DNA of 44,435 nucleotides, from assembly GCA_002720975.1 (NCBI GenBank), contig PBIX01000073.1, positions 1-44,435 of the forward strand, given 5' to 3'. The DNA comes from Planctomycetota bacterium. GTDB taxonomy: Bacteria > Planctomycetota > UBA1135 > GCA-002686595. Position 1 is the stretch's first letter, and each line of letters opens with the position of its first letter. Below, piece after piece: positions 22,510-32,243 of this stretch. A model generated the notes under the pieces. The model saw nothing but the letters and a program-made list of their open reading frames with translations. It did not search any database and was not told where the DNA came from. The position numbers were made by a program, and so were the translations under genes.

Positions 22510-23579
22510 GCCTCCGCCGAATCGAGGTCCAAACCAGCCCGCCTTATGGGGTCCACGTGGGCCTCTCCGCCCTGGGGGAGGTACACGGGGGCGGGCTGCT
22601 CGAGAGAGGAGTATTCGTCCTCGCCGACAAGAGGGCCTGGGAGCTCCACGGGGCGGCCCTGGTGGGCTTGCAGGACGCGCCGCGGCTGGAGATCACCGGA
22701 GGAGAGGAAGCCAAGTCGTTGTTGCAACTGGAGGGCGTCCTGGACGCGCTGACCCGGTCCGGGCTGTCCCGCGCCTCCACCGTTATCACCTTTGGAGGGG
22801 GCTCCATCTCCGACCTTGGTGGGCTTGCGGCATCGCTCTTCAAGCGTGGTGTCGATGTAGTGCACTGCCCCACCACACTTCTGGCCCAGGTGGACGCGTC
22901 GGTGGGCGGCAAGACAGCCATCAACCTGAAGCTCGGGAAGAACCTGGCCGGGACGGTCCATCAACCCCGGGACGTGTTTGCCGACCCCACGGTACTCGCG
23001 ACCCTGCCAGCCGAGGAGTGGGCCTCCGGCCTGGGCGAAGCCCTCAAGACCGCCCTTCTGGGAGGTGAGGAATCTCTTGGCAACCTCGAGGCGTTGAGCC
23101 CCGAGCTCGTGCACCTGCAGCCCGAAGCAACCGCCACCCTGGTGGGCGACTGTGTGCAAACCAAGGCCCGCATCGTGGCCGAAGACCCTCAGGAACAGGG
23201 GCCGAGGCGCGCCCTGAATCTCGGACACACCTTTGCCCACGCCATTGAGCACTGCGCCGGTTATGGGACCATCCCCCATGGAGTGGCGGTGGCTGTCGGG
23301 GTCTCCCTGGCCCTGGAAGCCAGTGCGGCAATGGGCCTCCTCGAGGACGGGGGGCTTCAGGAGCGTGTGCGCACGCTGCAGGGAGCGCTCGGCCTGCCCT
23401 CCTCTCTGGCGGACCTGCGCGCCCAGCATGAATTGGGACCTGATGGCCTGCGGATCGGGCTCGCCCAGGACAAGAAGGGCGCGGTGGACAAGCCCGAGTT
23501 TGTTCTGGTGCGTGGTCTGGGCGACCTGGTCCTGGGAGTTGAAATGGAAGACTCCCTCTTGCAATCGCTCATCGACTGA
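22506..23579 (+). CDS. aroB: 3-dehydroquinate synthase
   Basis: A 357-aa enzyme of the shikimate pathway, converting DAHP to 3-dehydroquinate with NAD and a divalent metal. Motifs are FGGGSISDLGGLAAS (NAD loop), PTTLLAQVDASVGGKTAIN (catalytic Lys and Asn), NLAGTVHQP, GLGEALKTALL (metal Glu) and LNLGHTFAHAIEH (metal His). The start is a TTG that overlaps the upstream TGA (TTGA), so translation is coupled. The length is normal. It is the only shikimate gene in the window and sits in an operon with an amidotransferase-like gene and two unknown membrane proteins. Confidence 0.93.
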   Translation: MSLRRIEVQTSPPYGVHVGLSALGEVHGGGLLERGVFVLADKRAWELHGAALVGLQDAPRLEITGGEEAKSLLQLEGVLDALTRSGLSRASTVITFGGGSISDLGGLAASLFKRGVDVVHCPTTLLAQVDASVGGKTAINLKLGKNLAGTVHQPRDVFADPTVLATLPAEEWASGLGEALKTALLGGEESLGNLEALSPELVHLQPEATATLVGDCVQTKARIVAEDPQEQGPRRALNLGHTFAHAIEHCAGYGTIPHGVAVAVGVSLALEASAAMGLLEDGGLQERVRTLQGALGLPSSLADLRAQHELGPDGLRIGLAQDKKGAVDKPEFVLVRGLGDLVLGVEMEDSLLQSLID

Positions 23580-23593
23580 GCAGAAATCCACCC

Positions 23594-25015
23594 ATGCAAG
23601 GCGCTGACCCCCTGGAATCGGAACCGCCCGATCCGATCGAGAACCAGTCCTACCCACGGGAGGAGCTCGTGGGATTGGTGAATCGTGCTCAACGAGCCGC
23701 AAGACTTCGCGGACACCTTCAGGTCTGGGCGCTCGGTCTGGGCTTGGCGCTCCTGGCCCTGGGACTCTCATCCGAACGCCTGTGGGGGTCGATGGAGCTA
23801 CCCAGAATGGTGGCGGGTAGTGGGGGCGGCCTGTCCTACGGCTTGGTCTTCCCCCTCGCCACGGGCCTACGCAGCTTTGGCCTGGATCCCGAACAAGCCT
23901 GTTTTCTGGTCTCCGCTTTGGCCTATGGGCTCTGCCTCCCAGCACTGGTCTCTCTGCTGGGGATGATTGGTTTTCAGCGAGGTGTCTCCCTCTGGGCGGC
24001 TCTTGCAACGCTGTTGAGCGGCTTGGCCTGGCTGGGCTCAACACAACCCGGCGATCTTGCCCCGGGGGTCCTGGGGGCGACGCTATTGATGCTCAATCTA
24101 TTCCGGGTTGGAGAGCGGATTCCGGGCGAGTACCTGTGGAGAGTGAGCCTGGCGTTCATTCTTGCCTTCTTCATGCGCCCGGAGAACCTGCTGCTCTTTC
24201 CCGCAGCGGCTTGGGCCCTCATCCAGCACCGCTCCCCGCACCGACTTGGAGGGGCCACCGGAGCCGTCGTGTTCTCCATGCTGATTGCTGTGTGCTTGTG
24301 GATCCTCCTGGACCCCGGAGGCGAGGAGAGCTCGGTGCAGCACCTCCTGGACAGCCTTCTCGCTGGCCGTGGGGGTGGGCTGGATCAAGCGCCCCACTGG
24401 CTGCTGGTAGGAGTGGGAGGACTGGGCGTGGGCTGGCTGGGTATCCACGGACTCCTCTTCGGTCGGCGATTGCCCCAGGAGTCTCCGCCCCCAAGTTGGG
24501 TCGTTCCCTGGTGTCTGGTCGCCCTGGCGCCTGTGGTTGCCGGCAGGACAGACTTTGGGCCTGCGGGAGGCTTCCTGCTGCCTGCTGCAGCTGTGGGGCT
24601 GGCAGACTGGCTGTCCCGACGCGAACAAAGCCCCGTTGGTTTGGGCATGGGGTCGGTACTGCTCCTTCCCCAGGCTCTGATACTGCTGGGGCTTGCTTCG
24701 ACTTTCGAGCAGGAAGACCCACTGGGCGAGTGGCGCCCAGCGATGAGAGACGAGCTGCAGCCCTCCGACAGGATCCTCTCGGCGGATCCCCAGAAACGCT
24801 ATCTGGCGGCGGTACGTTGGAATCTGGAGCTGGTGCCCTGGCCTGTGGCCCAAGATGCCAAGGCCAAGAAGAGCCGGGTGGTCTTCTTGGACCGTGGATC
24901 GAGCCAAGAGGGGCCGTGGCGCGGCAAACCCCTGCACCCGAGTGAACCTGTCACGATCCTCTGGCCCGGAGGCGAGGAGACGCTCGCCGCAGGTCAGGCC
25001 TACGAGCCGAGGTGA
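23594..25015 (+). CDS. Polytopic membrane protein of unknown function
   Basis: A 473-aa protein with a hydrophilic N-terminus (1-40), roughly ten hydrophobic segments (about 42-375) and a soluble C-terminal domain of about 90 residues. The layout, and the FMRPENLLLFPAAAWAL block after several helices, recall ArnT/PMT-type (GT-C) transferases, but the usual acidic first loop is not evident. I therefore leave the function open. It follows aroB by 14 bases and ends the operon; a strong hairpin lies just after its stop. Confidence 0.7.
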   Translation: MQGADPLESEPPDPIENQSYPREELVGLVNRAQRAARLRGHLQVWALGLGLALLALGLSSERLWGSMELPRMVAGSGGGLSYGLVFPLATGLRSFGLDPEQACFLVSALAYGLCLPALVSLLGMIGFQRGVSLWAALATLLSGLAWLGSTQPGDLAPGVLGATLLMLNLFRVGERIPGEYLWRVSLAFILAFFMRPENLLLFPAAAWALIQHRSPHRLGGATGAVVFSMLIAVCLWILLDPGGEESSVQHLLDSLLAGRGGGLDQAPHWLLVGVGGLGVGWLGIHGLLFGRRLPQESPPPSWVVPWCLVALAPVVAGRTDFGPAGGFLLPAAAVGLADWLSRREQSPVGLGMGSVLLLPQALILLGLASTFEQEDPLGEWRPAMRDELQPSDRILSADPQKRYLAAVRWNLELVPWPVAQDAKAKKSRVVFLDRGSSQEGPWRGKPLHPSEPVTILWPGGEETLAAGQAYEPR

Positions 25016-25021
25016 ATCGCT

Positions 25022-25050
25022 CGCCGTGCGTCGCATTCCGGCGCACGGTG
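25022..25050 (+). terminator. Twelve-pair hairpin between the aroB operon and carB
   Basis: A stem of twelve pairs (two G-U) runs from 25022-25033 against 25039-25050 around the loop CATTC. It begins six bases after the stop of the membrane protein gene. No T-run follows, so it may be a factor-dependent terminator, an mRNA end-stabiliser or a leader structure of carB. Confidence 0.5.
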
Positions 25051-25140
25051 TGATTCAATGGGGCAGTTTAGGATCCGCCGTCCGGGTCCCATTTTCAATA
25101 CCGCCCCCGCAACCCACCTGCCCCTCGCCCGGCCCACCCC

Positions 25141-28100
25141 ATGCCGAGACGCGACGACCTCGAGTCAATCCTGATCATCGGCAGCGGCCCCATCGTCATC
25201 GGGCAGGCTTGCGAATTTGATTATTCGGGGACCCAGGCCTGCAAGGCTCTGCGCGAGGAAGGCTACCGCGTCATCCTCGTCAACTCGAATCCGGCGACGA
25301 TCATGACCGATCCGGAGACGGCCGATGAGACCTACATCGAGCCGATCACCGCTGAGACCATAGCCAAGATCATCGAGTTCGAAAAACCGGACGCTGTCCT
25401 GCCGACACTTGGGGGCCAAACCGGCCTCAACACGGCTTTGGAGCTGTTCGACCAGGGAGTTTTCGAACGCCACGGGGTGGAGATGATCGGCGCCAACGCC
25501 GAGGTCATCCGCAAAGCCGAAGATCGCGATCTGTTTCGAACGGCCATGGCCAATGCGGGCCTGGAGTGCGCGCGCTCGGGTGTAGCCCGCTCCATGGATG
25601 ATGCGCGACGTGTCATGGCACAGATCGGCCTGCCTTGCGTGATCCGGCCTGCCTTCACCCTTGGCGGGGCAGGTGGCGGGATTGCCTTCAACGTGGAGGA
25701 ATTCGAAGAGATCGTTACGCGCGGCCTATCGCTCTCCATGAACAACGAGGTCCTGGTTGAGGAGAGCCTCCTGGGCTGGAAGGAGTTCGAGATGGAGGTG
25801 ATGCGCGACAAGGCGGACAACGTCGTCATCATCTGCGCGATCGAGAACCTCGATCCCATGGGCGTACACACGGGAGACTCGATCACGGTGGCCCCCAGCC
25901 AGACCCTGACGGACCGCGAGTACCAGAACCTGCGCAACGCCTCACTGGCGATCATGCGTGAAATCGGCGTTGAGTGCGGGGGCTCCAATTGCCAGTTCGC
26001 CATCGACCCGGACAACGGGCGCGTCGTGGTGATCGAGATGAACCCGCGCGTCTCGCGCTCCTCGGCCCTGGCCTCCAAGGCGACGGGATTCCCCATCGCC
26101 AAGTTCGCCGCCAAGTTGGCCGTGGGATACACCCTCGACGAAATCCGCAACGACATCACCCGTGAAACGCCCGCCTCGTTCGAGCCCACGATCGATTACT
26201 GCGTCGTCAAGATCCCGCGCTTTGCGTTCGAGAAGTTCCCGGGAGCCGACCCGACTCTGACCACACAGATGAAGAGCGTGGGCGAGACAATGGCTATTGG
26301 GCGCACGTTCAAGGAGGCCTTACAGAAGGCCGTCCGTGGACTTGAGACGGGGAATCCCGGGTTCGGATTGAATGACAGGGATCAGATCGAAGCCCTGGCG
26401 GACGATCGCGAACTCTTGGCCTCACGGTTGCGGACACCCAATGCGGAACGCTTGCTGTGGCTGCGGGCCGCCTACCGCACAGGCTGGAGCACCGAGGAAA
26501 TCCACTTGGCCACGAAGATTGACCGCTGGTTCCTAGAGAACATGCGGCAGCTTGTGGAGTTCGAGCAGGAACTGGCGGGCAAGTTGCTGGACGAACCCAC
26601 CTTGCGCGAAGCCAAGCGTCTTGGATATGCGGACACTCAGATTGCACAGGCTGTGGGGGCCACACCCGATGCGATCAAGTCCGAACGCACGAACATGGGT
26701 ATCGTCCCCACATACAAGCTGGTCGACACCTGCGCCGCAGAGTTCCCGGCCGTCACTCCCTACTACTACTCAACATGGGAAGACGAGACTGAGTTCAAAC
26801 CCTCCGAGCGCGAGAAGATCATGATCCTCGGGGGCGGGCCCAACCGTATTGGCCAAGGAATCGAGTTCGACTACTGCTGTGTCCATGCTGCGTTTGCCGC
26901 TCAAGAGATCGGCTGTGATGCCGTGATGGTCAACTCAAACCCTGAGACCGTCTCGACCGACTACGACACCTCTGACGATCTTTTCTTCGAGCCTCTCACG
27001 CACGAGGACGTGATGAACATCGTGGAGGCGGTGAAGCCCAAGGGAATCATTGTTCAATTCGGCGGGCAAACACCGCTGAACCTTGCAGGAGGCCTCGACC
27101 GTGCTGGTGCCCCCTTGATCGGCACGTCCGTCAGCTCCATTGACCGCGCCGAAGATCGTGAGCAGTTTGGACACTTCCTCGACAAGCTGGGCCTACTTCA
27201 GCCACCCAACGGAATCGCTACCAATGTGGCCGAGGCCTTCGAAGCTGCACGGAACATCGGCTACCCGGTGCTCGTGCGGCCCAGCTATGTTCTGGGTGGG
27301 AGGGCCATGGAAATCGTCTATGACGACGAGAGCCTTGATCGCTACATCCAGAATGCGGTTCAGGCCTCGCCCGACCGCCCCATCCTGGTGGACAAGTTCC
27401 TCGAGGACGCCATTGAGGTCGACGTCGACGCGATCTGCGATGGCGAACGTGTCGTCATCGGCGGCATCATGGAGCACATTGAGGAGGCCGGCATACATTC
27501 TGGCGATTCCTACTGTGTCCTCCCGGCCCACACTCTTGCCACAGAGATCGTCGATGAGATCTCTGAGTCCACCAAGGCCATGGCCATGGAGTTGGGCGTC
27601 CTTGGCCTGATGAACGTCCAGTTCGCCGTGAAGGGCAACAAGATCTACATCATCGAGGTCAACCCGAGGGCATCTCGGACGGTGCCCTTCGTCTCGAAGG
27701 CCATTGGTGTGCCGCTGGCCAAGCTGGCCGCCAAGGTGATGGCGGGAATGACCTTGGAGGAGCTTGGCTTCACAGAGGAAATCACCCCCCCCTTCTTCGC
27801 CGTCAAGGCCCCGGTCTTCCCGTTCAACAAGTTTCCCGGCACAGACATGATCTTGAGCCCAGAGATGCGGTCCACCGGCGAGGTCATGGGAATCGACTAC
27901 GACCTCGGTTGTGCATTCGTCAAGGCTTACCAAGCAGCGGGTGTACACCTGCCCCTCCGCGGCCGGGTGTTGATCTCGGTCAAGCACACCGACAAGCGCG
28001 CCATCGTCGGGGAAGCGCGCATGCTGTCCAGCATGGGGTTTGAGTTGATTGCCACCGACGGCACACACAAGGCATTGACCAGTGCGGGGCTTGAGGCAAC

Positions 28101-28386
28101 GCGCGTCAACAAGGTTCATGAGGGGCGCCCACATATCGTGGACCTGGTCAAGAACCGTGAACTGGACCTCCTACTTAACACGCCAGCAGGCAAGCAGCAG
28201 CGATATGACGACTCCGCGATCCGCGCATCGGCTATTTCTGTAGGCATTCCATGCGTGACCACCCTGGCTGGAATCCGGATGGTGGTCTCTGCCCTAAGCG
28301 CACTGCAACGGGAAGAGCTCTCGGTGCGCAGCCTCCAGAAGTACCACGCCGACCTCAAGCCGATCGAGAAGGCGGTCGAGGCCTAG
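25141..28386 (+). CDS. carB: Carbamoyl-phosphate synthase, large subunit
   Basis: A 1081-aa protein with the full CarB plan. Two homologous ATP-grasp halves make carboxy-phosphate and phosphorylate carbamate: the first begins [20 protein letters not shown] and the second [19 protein letters not shown] near residue 560. The metal-binding ends [19 protein letters not shown] and [19 protein letters not shown] close each half, and [14 protein letters not shown] and [12 protein letters not shown] are also plain. The C-terminal 140 residues form the MGS-like regulatory domain. It makes carbamoyl phosphate for pyrimidine and arginine synthesis together with the CarA glutaminase, whose gene is not in the window. 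No Shine-Dalgarno sequence precedes the ATG. Confidence 0.97.
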   Translation: MPRRDDLESILIIGSGPIVIGQACEFDYSGTQACKALREEGYRVILVNSNPATIMTDPETADETYIEPITAETIAKIIEFEKPDAVLPTLGGQTGLNTALELFDQGVFERHGVEMIGANAEVIRKAEDRDLFRTAMANAGLECARSGVARSMDDARRVMAQIGLPCVIRPAFTLGGAGGGIAFNVEEFEEIVTRGLSLSMNNEVLVEESLLGWKEFEMEVMRDKADNVVIICAIENLDPMGVHTGDSITVAPSQTLTDREYQNLRNASLAIMREIGVECGGSNCQFAIDPDNGRVVVIEMNPRVSRSSALASKATGFPIAKFAAKLAVGYTLDEIRNDITRETPASFEPTIDYCVVKIPRFAFEKFPGADPTLTTQMKSVGETMAIGRTFKEALQKAVRGLETGNPGFGLNDRDQIEALADDRELLASRLRTPNAERLLWLRAAYRTGWSTEEIHLATKIDRWFLENMRQLVEFEQELAGKLLDEPTLREAKRLGYADTQIAQAVGATPDAIKSERTNMGIVPTYKLVDTCAAEFPAVTPYYYSTWEDETEFKPSEREKIMILGGGPNRIGQGIEFDYCCVHAAFAAQEIGCDAVMVNSNPETVSTDYDTSDDLFFEPLTHEDVMNIVEAVKPKGIIVQFGGQTPLNLAGGLDRAGAPLIGTSVSSIDRAEDREQFGHFLDKLGLLQPPNGIATNVAEAFEAARNIGYPVLVRPSYVLGGRAMEIVYDDESLDRYIQNAVQASPDRPILVDKFLEDAIEVDVDAICDGERVVIGGIMEHIEEAGIHSGDSYCVLPAHTLATEIVDEISESTKAMAMELGVLGLMNVQFAVKGNKIYIIEVNPRASRTVPFVSKAIGVPLAKLAAKVMAGMTLEELGFTEEITPPFFAVKAPVFPFNKFPGTDMILSPEMRSTGEVMGIDYDLGCAFVKAYQAAGVHLPLRGRVLISVKHTDKRAIVGEARMLSSMGFELIATDGTHKALTSAGLEATRVNKVHEGRPHIVDLVKNRELDLLLNTPAGKQQRYDDSAIRASAISVGIPCVTTLAGIRMVVSALSALQREELSVRSLQKYHADLKPIEKAVEA

Positions 28387-28416
28387 GGCCCGGTGCCCGC
28401 ATGGGCTCTGACCCGC

Positions 28417-28989
28417 CTATTCGGATGCAGGCTTGCTCCGGGAAGTGACCTTGCAGGTAAAGGTCCACTTGTCTGAAGGGAGTTGCTCGGCTGGAACGTT
28501 TGTCTTGCCCGCAGCATTCAGGGCATCCATGCTCAACTGAGTCACTCGCAGACGCCGCGTTCTGTCCTCCAGGGAAAACAGGAAATTGCCGACATTGATG
28601 CGGTCAAAAGCCCGCCGAGGGTCATCAGGCTTGATGGTGAACGTTTCGTCAATGATTCCCCCGCCGGACACGCTCCGCTGGGGCTTGGGGAAGTTGAATC
28701 TGCCCATCTCCACGTTGTCATCGCCCGCTATGCGCATAATGTACGCCGTAGTTTGATCCTGCCCCTGCAGGGTCTCACCGCTCTTCTGCGCATGAAGTTG
28801 GGTGTATAGCAGGCTGTTGGACTGGATCCTCGCCACAATCCGTGAGAGTTCACCCCCCTCGGCCACGGCCTCGGTCAACTCGTTGATTGCTTTGTGATTC
28901 CCGTACAGGAAGGGGCCCAGTGTGAAAGACCCGAGCAGACACACAATGATCATGCTCTGCGCAAAAGAAATCTGATTCAGGAATTTCAC
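28417..28989 (-). CDS. PilO/GspM-like inner-membrane protein
   Basis: A 190-aa bitopic protein with a short cytoplasmic N-terminus, a membrane helix (about 10-30) and a periplasmic domain. Position after a PilM-PilN-like gene, size and layout match PilO or GspM, which bridge the inner-membrane platform of type IV pili or type II secretion. Sequence identity cannot be judged by eye, so the family is inferred largely from context. The periplasmic part carries IIDETFTIKPDDPRRAFDRINVGNF-type alternating sequence. The start is a GTG whose codon overlaps the upstream stop (GTGA); the frame extends to 29127 inside the upstream gene but that part is antisense-like. It ends 30 bases from carB, in convergent orientation. 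Confidence 0.65.
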   Translation of the reverse strand: MKFLNQISFAQSMIIVCLLGSFTLGPFLYGNHKAINELTEAVAEGGELSRIVARIQSNSLLYTQLHAQKSGETLQGQDQTTAYIMRIAGDDNVEMGRFNFPKPQRSVSGGGIIDETFTIKPDDPRRAFDRINVGNFLFSLEDRTRRLRVTQLSMDALNAAGKTNVPAEQLPSDKWTFTCKVTSRSKPASE

Positions 28990-30725
28990 TGTGCCGCCTC
29001 CAGTGCCTCGCGGCGTTGCTGGTCGTAGTACACGGAGACGTCCACCTCGATGGGTAGGCGTTCGATCAATAGACCCTTGTCGTTCTCCAGCGACACGACA
29101 TTGGAGCGGGTGGAGTTCTTGTGCCACGGCTGCAACTTCAATTCGTTGAGCATGGCTTCATAGTTGGATGCCGCCGCTTGAATGTCTTCCGCCAAGAGCA
29201 CCAGGGTCACGGTCACGCGCACGGATTCGGAACCGCTTGATTTGCCCATACCTTGTGTGACGGCATCTATATGGCGAATAGATGGGTGCCAGTCCTTTTG
29301 GTGTTTCTCAAGAAGATCGAGAACAAGATGGGCGCCGACCAGCGCGGACTGGGGTTGCTCGATCGAGGTATCTGCACCGAGCTCTTTCTTGAGCTTCGCC
29401 ACCTCGTCTCGCAGAAGCCCATCAATCCGCTTGGTCGCCCCGTAGTAGTCGTCGCTGAAGGGCTTGCCATCCGAGCCTCCTTCACCGGCCTGCAGTTTCT
29501 TGACAAACGTGCGGATGTCGTCCGGCGGAGGTGAGAGCTTGCCCCGATCGCCTCTCTTCGGGTTGCCCATCATGTAGGCGTTGGACCAGGTCGCCCATCG
29601 GCCAGCCCCATGGGCGTTCAGGATCTTGAGTTCCTTTTGCTGCAGAATGAACATGACCGCCAAGAGGGTTGCGAGCAGCAGGCTGCAGACTGCCAGTGGG
29701 AATTCCACTCGCTCCCAGGTGCCCGCATAGGTGAGATCTTCGCGGCGTAACCTGGGGCTCAGTTTGGCACCCCCGAGCTCACGCAGGGCGGCTCCATAAG
29801 CCACAACCCAGCGGCCACGCTCTTCGGTGGGTAGGTCTTGCTTGAGTGCTGAGCCCTCGGGTCCAAAGGCACTCAACTCCTCGACCGGAATGTCCATGAC
29901 ACTCTCACCTACGAGGCCTGGCAGGTTCTGTCCGCAGACGTAGACCGCCCCGATGTCATTTCGCGTACGTGCCGCCGAAATACTTCGCCCAAGCTCGCGT
30001 CGGATTCGGCGCAAGGCCTCGTGGCTGATGGTGTCTTGCTGGCTGTCGAGCTCGGCATCGTCTTGCCCCACCTCCCCTTCGGGAGAATCTTCTTCGGAAC
30101 CTCTAGGCACGTCAGCCCCAAAGGCACCCAGGTGCACAACGCGCATCTCGTTGACCTGCCCGCCATCCATGATGACGACGGCGGTGGAGTGCTCGCCAAC
30201 ATGGACCAGGACTTGAGCTGTATCTATCGGGCAGAGGTCGGAGTGCAAGGCCGCGTTGACCATGGCCGTGGTCTCAAGCTCCACCTCATAGGGTTCCGCC
30301 CCCGCCCGCTCACAGGTGGCCAAGGCCGCGCTCAGTTGCTCCTTGGGAACTGCAGTGACCAGGAGATCCGAAGACATATCGTTGCTGGCCAAGACCAGGT
30401 AGTCAGCGACCACCTCGTCGATGTCCCATTGGGGCAGGTCTTTCTCCACTTCAAACTTCAGGACCTGCTCGATCTTGCCGGCGTCTGTCAGGGGCAAGGT
30501 GATGCGCCGGAATGCAGCGCTACCCGTATCAACAACGAGCCCCACGTTTTCCTTGGACACCTTGTGCTTCGCCAACGCCTCCTTCAGAGCCTTCCCTGGA
30601 TTGTCGGCGTTGGGATCGAGCTCGCCGGCCTCGGCGGCCACGAGGGTCTGGTTCTTGGAGCCCCCGTCGAGAACGATTATCTCGAATCGGCGGGTTCCGA
30701 GGTGAATACCACAGGATCGGGCCAT
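28986..30725 (-). CDS. PilM-PilN-like fusion (GspL-type) protein
   Basis: A 579-aa protein. Residues 1-320 have the actin-like PilM/GspL cytoplasmic fold: GIHLGTRRFEIIVLD at the start, LPLTDAGKIEQVLKFEVEKD in the middle, VLVHVGEHSTAVVIMDGG as second phosphate loop and WVVAYGAAL near the end. The two loop acids are His here (His8 and His175), so ATP binding may be lost, as in GspL. A membrane helix (about 341-361) leads to a periplasmic domain (about 365-579) whose last part SVRVTVTLVLLAEDIQAAA resembles the ferredoxin-like fold of PilN. An acidic insert (205-233) is unusual. It is coupled to the next gene (GTGA) and follows the Spy-like gene by two bases. It likely anchors an envelope complex; no secretin, ATPase or pilin gene is in view. 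Confidence 0.75.
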   Translation of the reverse strand: MARSCGIHLGTRRFEIIVLDGGSKNQTLVAAEAGELDPNADNPGKALKEALAKHKVSKENVGLVVDTGSAAFRRITLPLTDAGKIEQVLKFEVEKDLPQWDIDEVVADYLVLASNDMSSDLLVTAVPKEQLSAALATCERAGAEPYEVELETTAMVNAALHSDLCPIDTAQVLVHVGEHSTAVVIMDGGQVNEMRVVHLGAFGADVPRGSEEDSPEGEVGQDDAELDSQQDTISHEALRRIRRELGRSISAARTRNDIGAVYVCGQNLPGLVGESVMDIPVEELSAFGPEGSALKQDLPTEERGRWVVAYGAALRELGGAKLSPRLRREDLTYAGTWERVEFPLAVCSLLLATLLAVMFILQQKELKILNAHGAGRWATWSNAYMMGNPKRGDRGKLSPPPDDIRTFVKKLQAGEGGSDGKPFSDDYYGATKRIDGLLRDEVAKLKKELGADTSIEQPQSALVGAHLVLDLLEKHQKDWHPSIRHIDAVTQGMGKSSGSESVRVTVTLVLLAEDIQAAASNYEAMLNELKLQPWHKNSTRSNVVSLENDKGLLIERLPIEVDVSVYYDQQRREALEAAQ

Positions 30726-30727
30726 GA

Positions 30728-31120
30728 TCAGCGCTGCGCTTGTTCGGAGGTAAAGGGGATGCCCTGGGTCAGGTCGTCAAACCGAGCACGCTGCTCGGGG
30801 CGCAAAACTTTATCGCGGATGTAGCCGTTGTACTCGATTCCAATCGGTCGCAAATCTGATTGCAGCAATTCGTGATACGTCGCCCGGTGGACGACGCTGA
30901 CCTGGCGAATGTCCGCATCGTACTCGCGCAGGATGACCTCCAAGTGGGCTCGCCGCTCCGGGCTCAATTGAAACTCGTCGTTCAGGAGAGTGGCATAGCC
31001 GCTGAAGGGCCCCTCTGGAGCCTCTGCGGTGGTCGAGCGCGAGAAGATGACCCCAGCGCCCGCCCCACCCAGGAAGGTCACACAGCAGAGCAGGACGATC
31101 CAGGGCCGGGGGTCCTTCAC
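30728..31120 (-). CDS. Spy/CpxP-like periplasmic protein
   Basis: A 130-aa protein with an N-terminal membrane anchor or signal (about 8-27) and a helical periplasmic domain. It has two LTxxQ-like repeats, LSPERRAHLE (about 52-61) and LRPEQRARFD (about 106-115), in the positions seen in Spy, CpxP and CnrX-type sensors. Such proteins detect misfolded envelope proteins or metals and pass a signal to a sigma or two-component system. Its start overlaps the anti-sigma stop (ATGA) and its stop is two bases from the PilM-like start (TGATCATG). In this operon it is probably the sensor or chaperone arm; this is inference. Confidence 0.72.
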   Translation of the reverse strand: MKDPRPWIVLLCCVTFLGGAGAGVIFSRSTTAEAPEGPFSGYATLLNDEFQLSPERRAHLEVILREYDADIRQVSVVHRATYHELLQSDLRPIGIEYNGYIRDKVLRPEQRARFDDLTQGIPFTSEQAQR

Positions 31121-31626
31121 CGCCCTGAGCTCCCTTCCTGTGCCCCCTGGGGGTTGAAAATACTCGCCGCACGCAGCTCTTCGCGGTTGATCTGGTCCAA
31201 GGCAAAGAGGCTCGCGTCCAGAGCCTGGCTTTCGTGAGCCTTGAGCTCCTCGGCGGCTGGCTGGTCCAGACGCCGCATGGCAATGGAAGCCACGACGAGG
31301 GCGATGGCCGCTACGGCAAGGGCGTGAAGGACAAACTGCAGGATGGGCTCTGAGTGTTCGTGGCCTGAGCCCTCCACCGGGGCGAGGGGTCTCTTGCTCC
31401 CGGTGTCACCCGCCACCGCACGCCGCGCCACATGAGCCGCAAAACCCGCCGGTACGGGAATCTCGTCGGTAGGAACAAACCAAGCGTGCAGGGACTGTTC
31501 CGCTTGGGCCAAGCTCCGACAAGCGGGACAGCTGAGAAGATGCGGCCGCAACTCCGCGCTCTGCACGGAGGTCAGTTCTCCGTCGACATAGAGGGGCACC
31601 AGCGGTCGGGCATGTTTACAGTTCAT
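31117..31626 (-). CDS. Zinc-binding anti-sigma factor (ZAS type)
   Basis: A 169-aa transmembrane anti-sigma factor. The N-terminal zinc site is complete: His29-x3-Cys33-x2-Cys36 (HLLSCPAC) with Cys3 upstream, the ZAS arrangement. A membrane helix (about 98-116) follows, then a short periplasmic tail. It would hold the sigma factor encoded directly upstream, with which its start overlaps (ATGA), and release it on an envelope or redox signal. The small tail suggests sensing needs a partner, for which the Spy-like product of the next gene is the natural candidate. Confidence 0.88.
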   Translation of the reverse strand: MNCKHARPLVPLYVDGELTSVQSAELRPHLLSCPACRSLAQAEQSLHAWFVPTDEIPVPAGFAAHVARRAVAGDTGSKRPLAPVEGSGHEHSEPILQFVLHALAVAAIALVVASIAMRRLDQPAAEELKAHESQALDASLFALDQINREELRAASIFNPQGAQEGSSGR

Positions 31627-32231
31627 TCGTTGATCCCCTGGGCAAACTCGGGGTATTGGGTGACCAGCCTCTCTTTGAAGCGGGCCCGCGCCCGAAAGAG
31701 GCGCGATTCTACGGTTCCGATGGAGATGTCGAGAACGTCGGCGATCTCCTGATAAGCCATCTCTTCGAGCTCGCGCATGACGAGCACCGTGCGGAAGATC
31801 TCTGGCATCCCCTCAAGGATGGCGTGGGTGATTTCGGCGACCTCCTGCCGTTCAAGGCGCGCGTCCGGGCGCACGATGCGACGATCGGTCTCGGGCGAGC
31901 CGGCCAACTCGGGATCCTCAACAGCCTGCACGGGGCAGCGACCCCGACGCTTCAAGAAGTCCAAGACGGTGTTGGTTGCGATGCGGTACAGCCAGGTATA
32001 GAAGGCCGATTGATGTTGGAAAGTGTCGAGTCGGCTGTAGGCCTTGAGGAAGGTGTCCTGGACGATGTCCTCCACTTCCACCGGACTGGACGTGTAGTGA
32101 CGCGCCAGGGCGAAGAGACGACCTTGGTACCGCTCCACCAGTAGCTGGAAGGAAAGCGGGTTGCCCGCAATGGCCTCGCGAACGAGGTCAGCGTCTTGGA
32201 GCGGAGCTTCTTGCACGAGCTTGAGGGCCAT
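31623..32231 (-). CDS. ECF sigma factor, RpoE-like
   Basis: A 202-aa group 4 sigma factor. Region 2 shows VEDIVQDTFLKAYSRL and FYTWLYRIATNTVLDFLKRR; region 4 shows MPEIFRTVLVMRELEEM with helix-turn-helix AYQEIADVLDISIGTVESRL. It heads a five-gene operon with its anti-sigma factor, a Spy-like protein and two pilus/secretion-platform-like proteins. A GGAAT-N16-CGTC element lies immediately upstream and matches the promoters that RpoE-type sigma factors use on themselves. The predicted leader is about six bases, so the mRNA may be effectively leaderless. Confidence 0.92.
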   Translation of the reverse strand: MALKLVQEAPLQDADLVREAIAGNPLSFQLLVERYQGRLFALARHYTSSPVEVEDIVQDTFLKAYSRLDTFQHQSAFYTWLYRIATNTVLDFLKRRGRCPVQAVEDPELAGSPETDRRIVRPDARLERQEVAEITHAILEGMPEIFRTVLVMRELEEMAYQEIADVLDISIGTVESRLFRARARFKERLVTQYPEFAQGINE

Positions 32232-32243
32232 GGCCCAGGGTTG

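Noticed and set aside
22347-24044. 565-codon minus-strand frame opposite aroB
   Set aside because: It lies antisense to clear aroB motifs and has no recognisable domain or sensible start.
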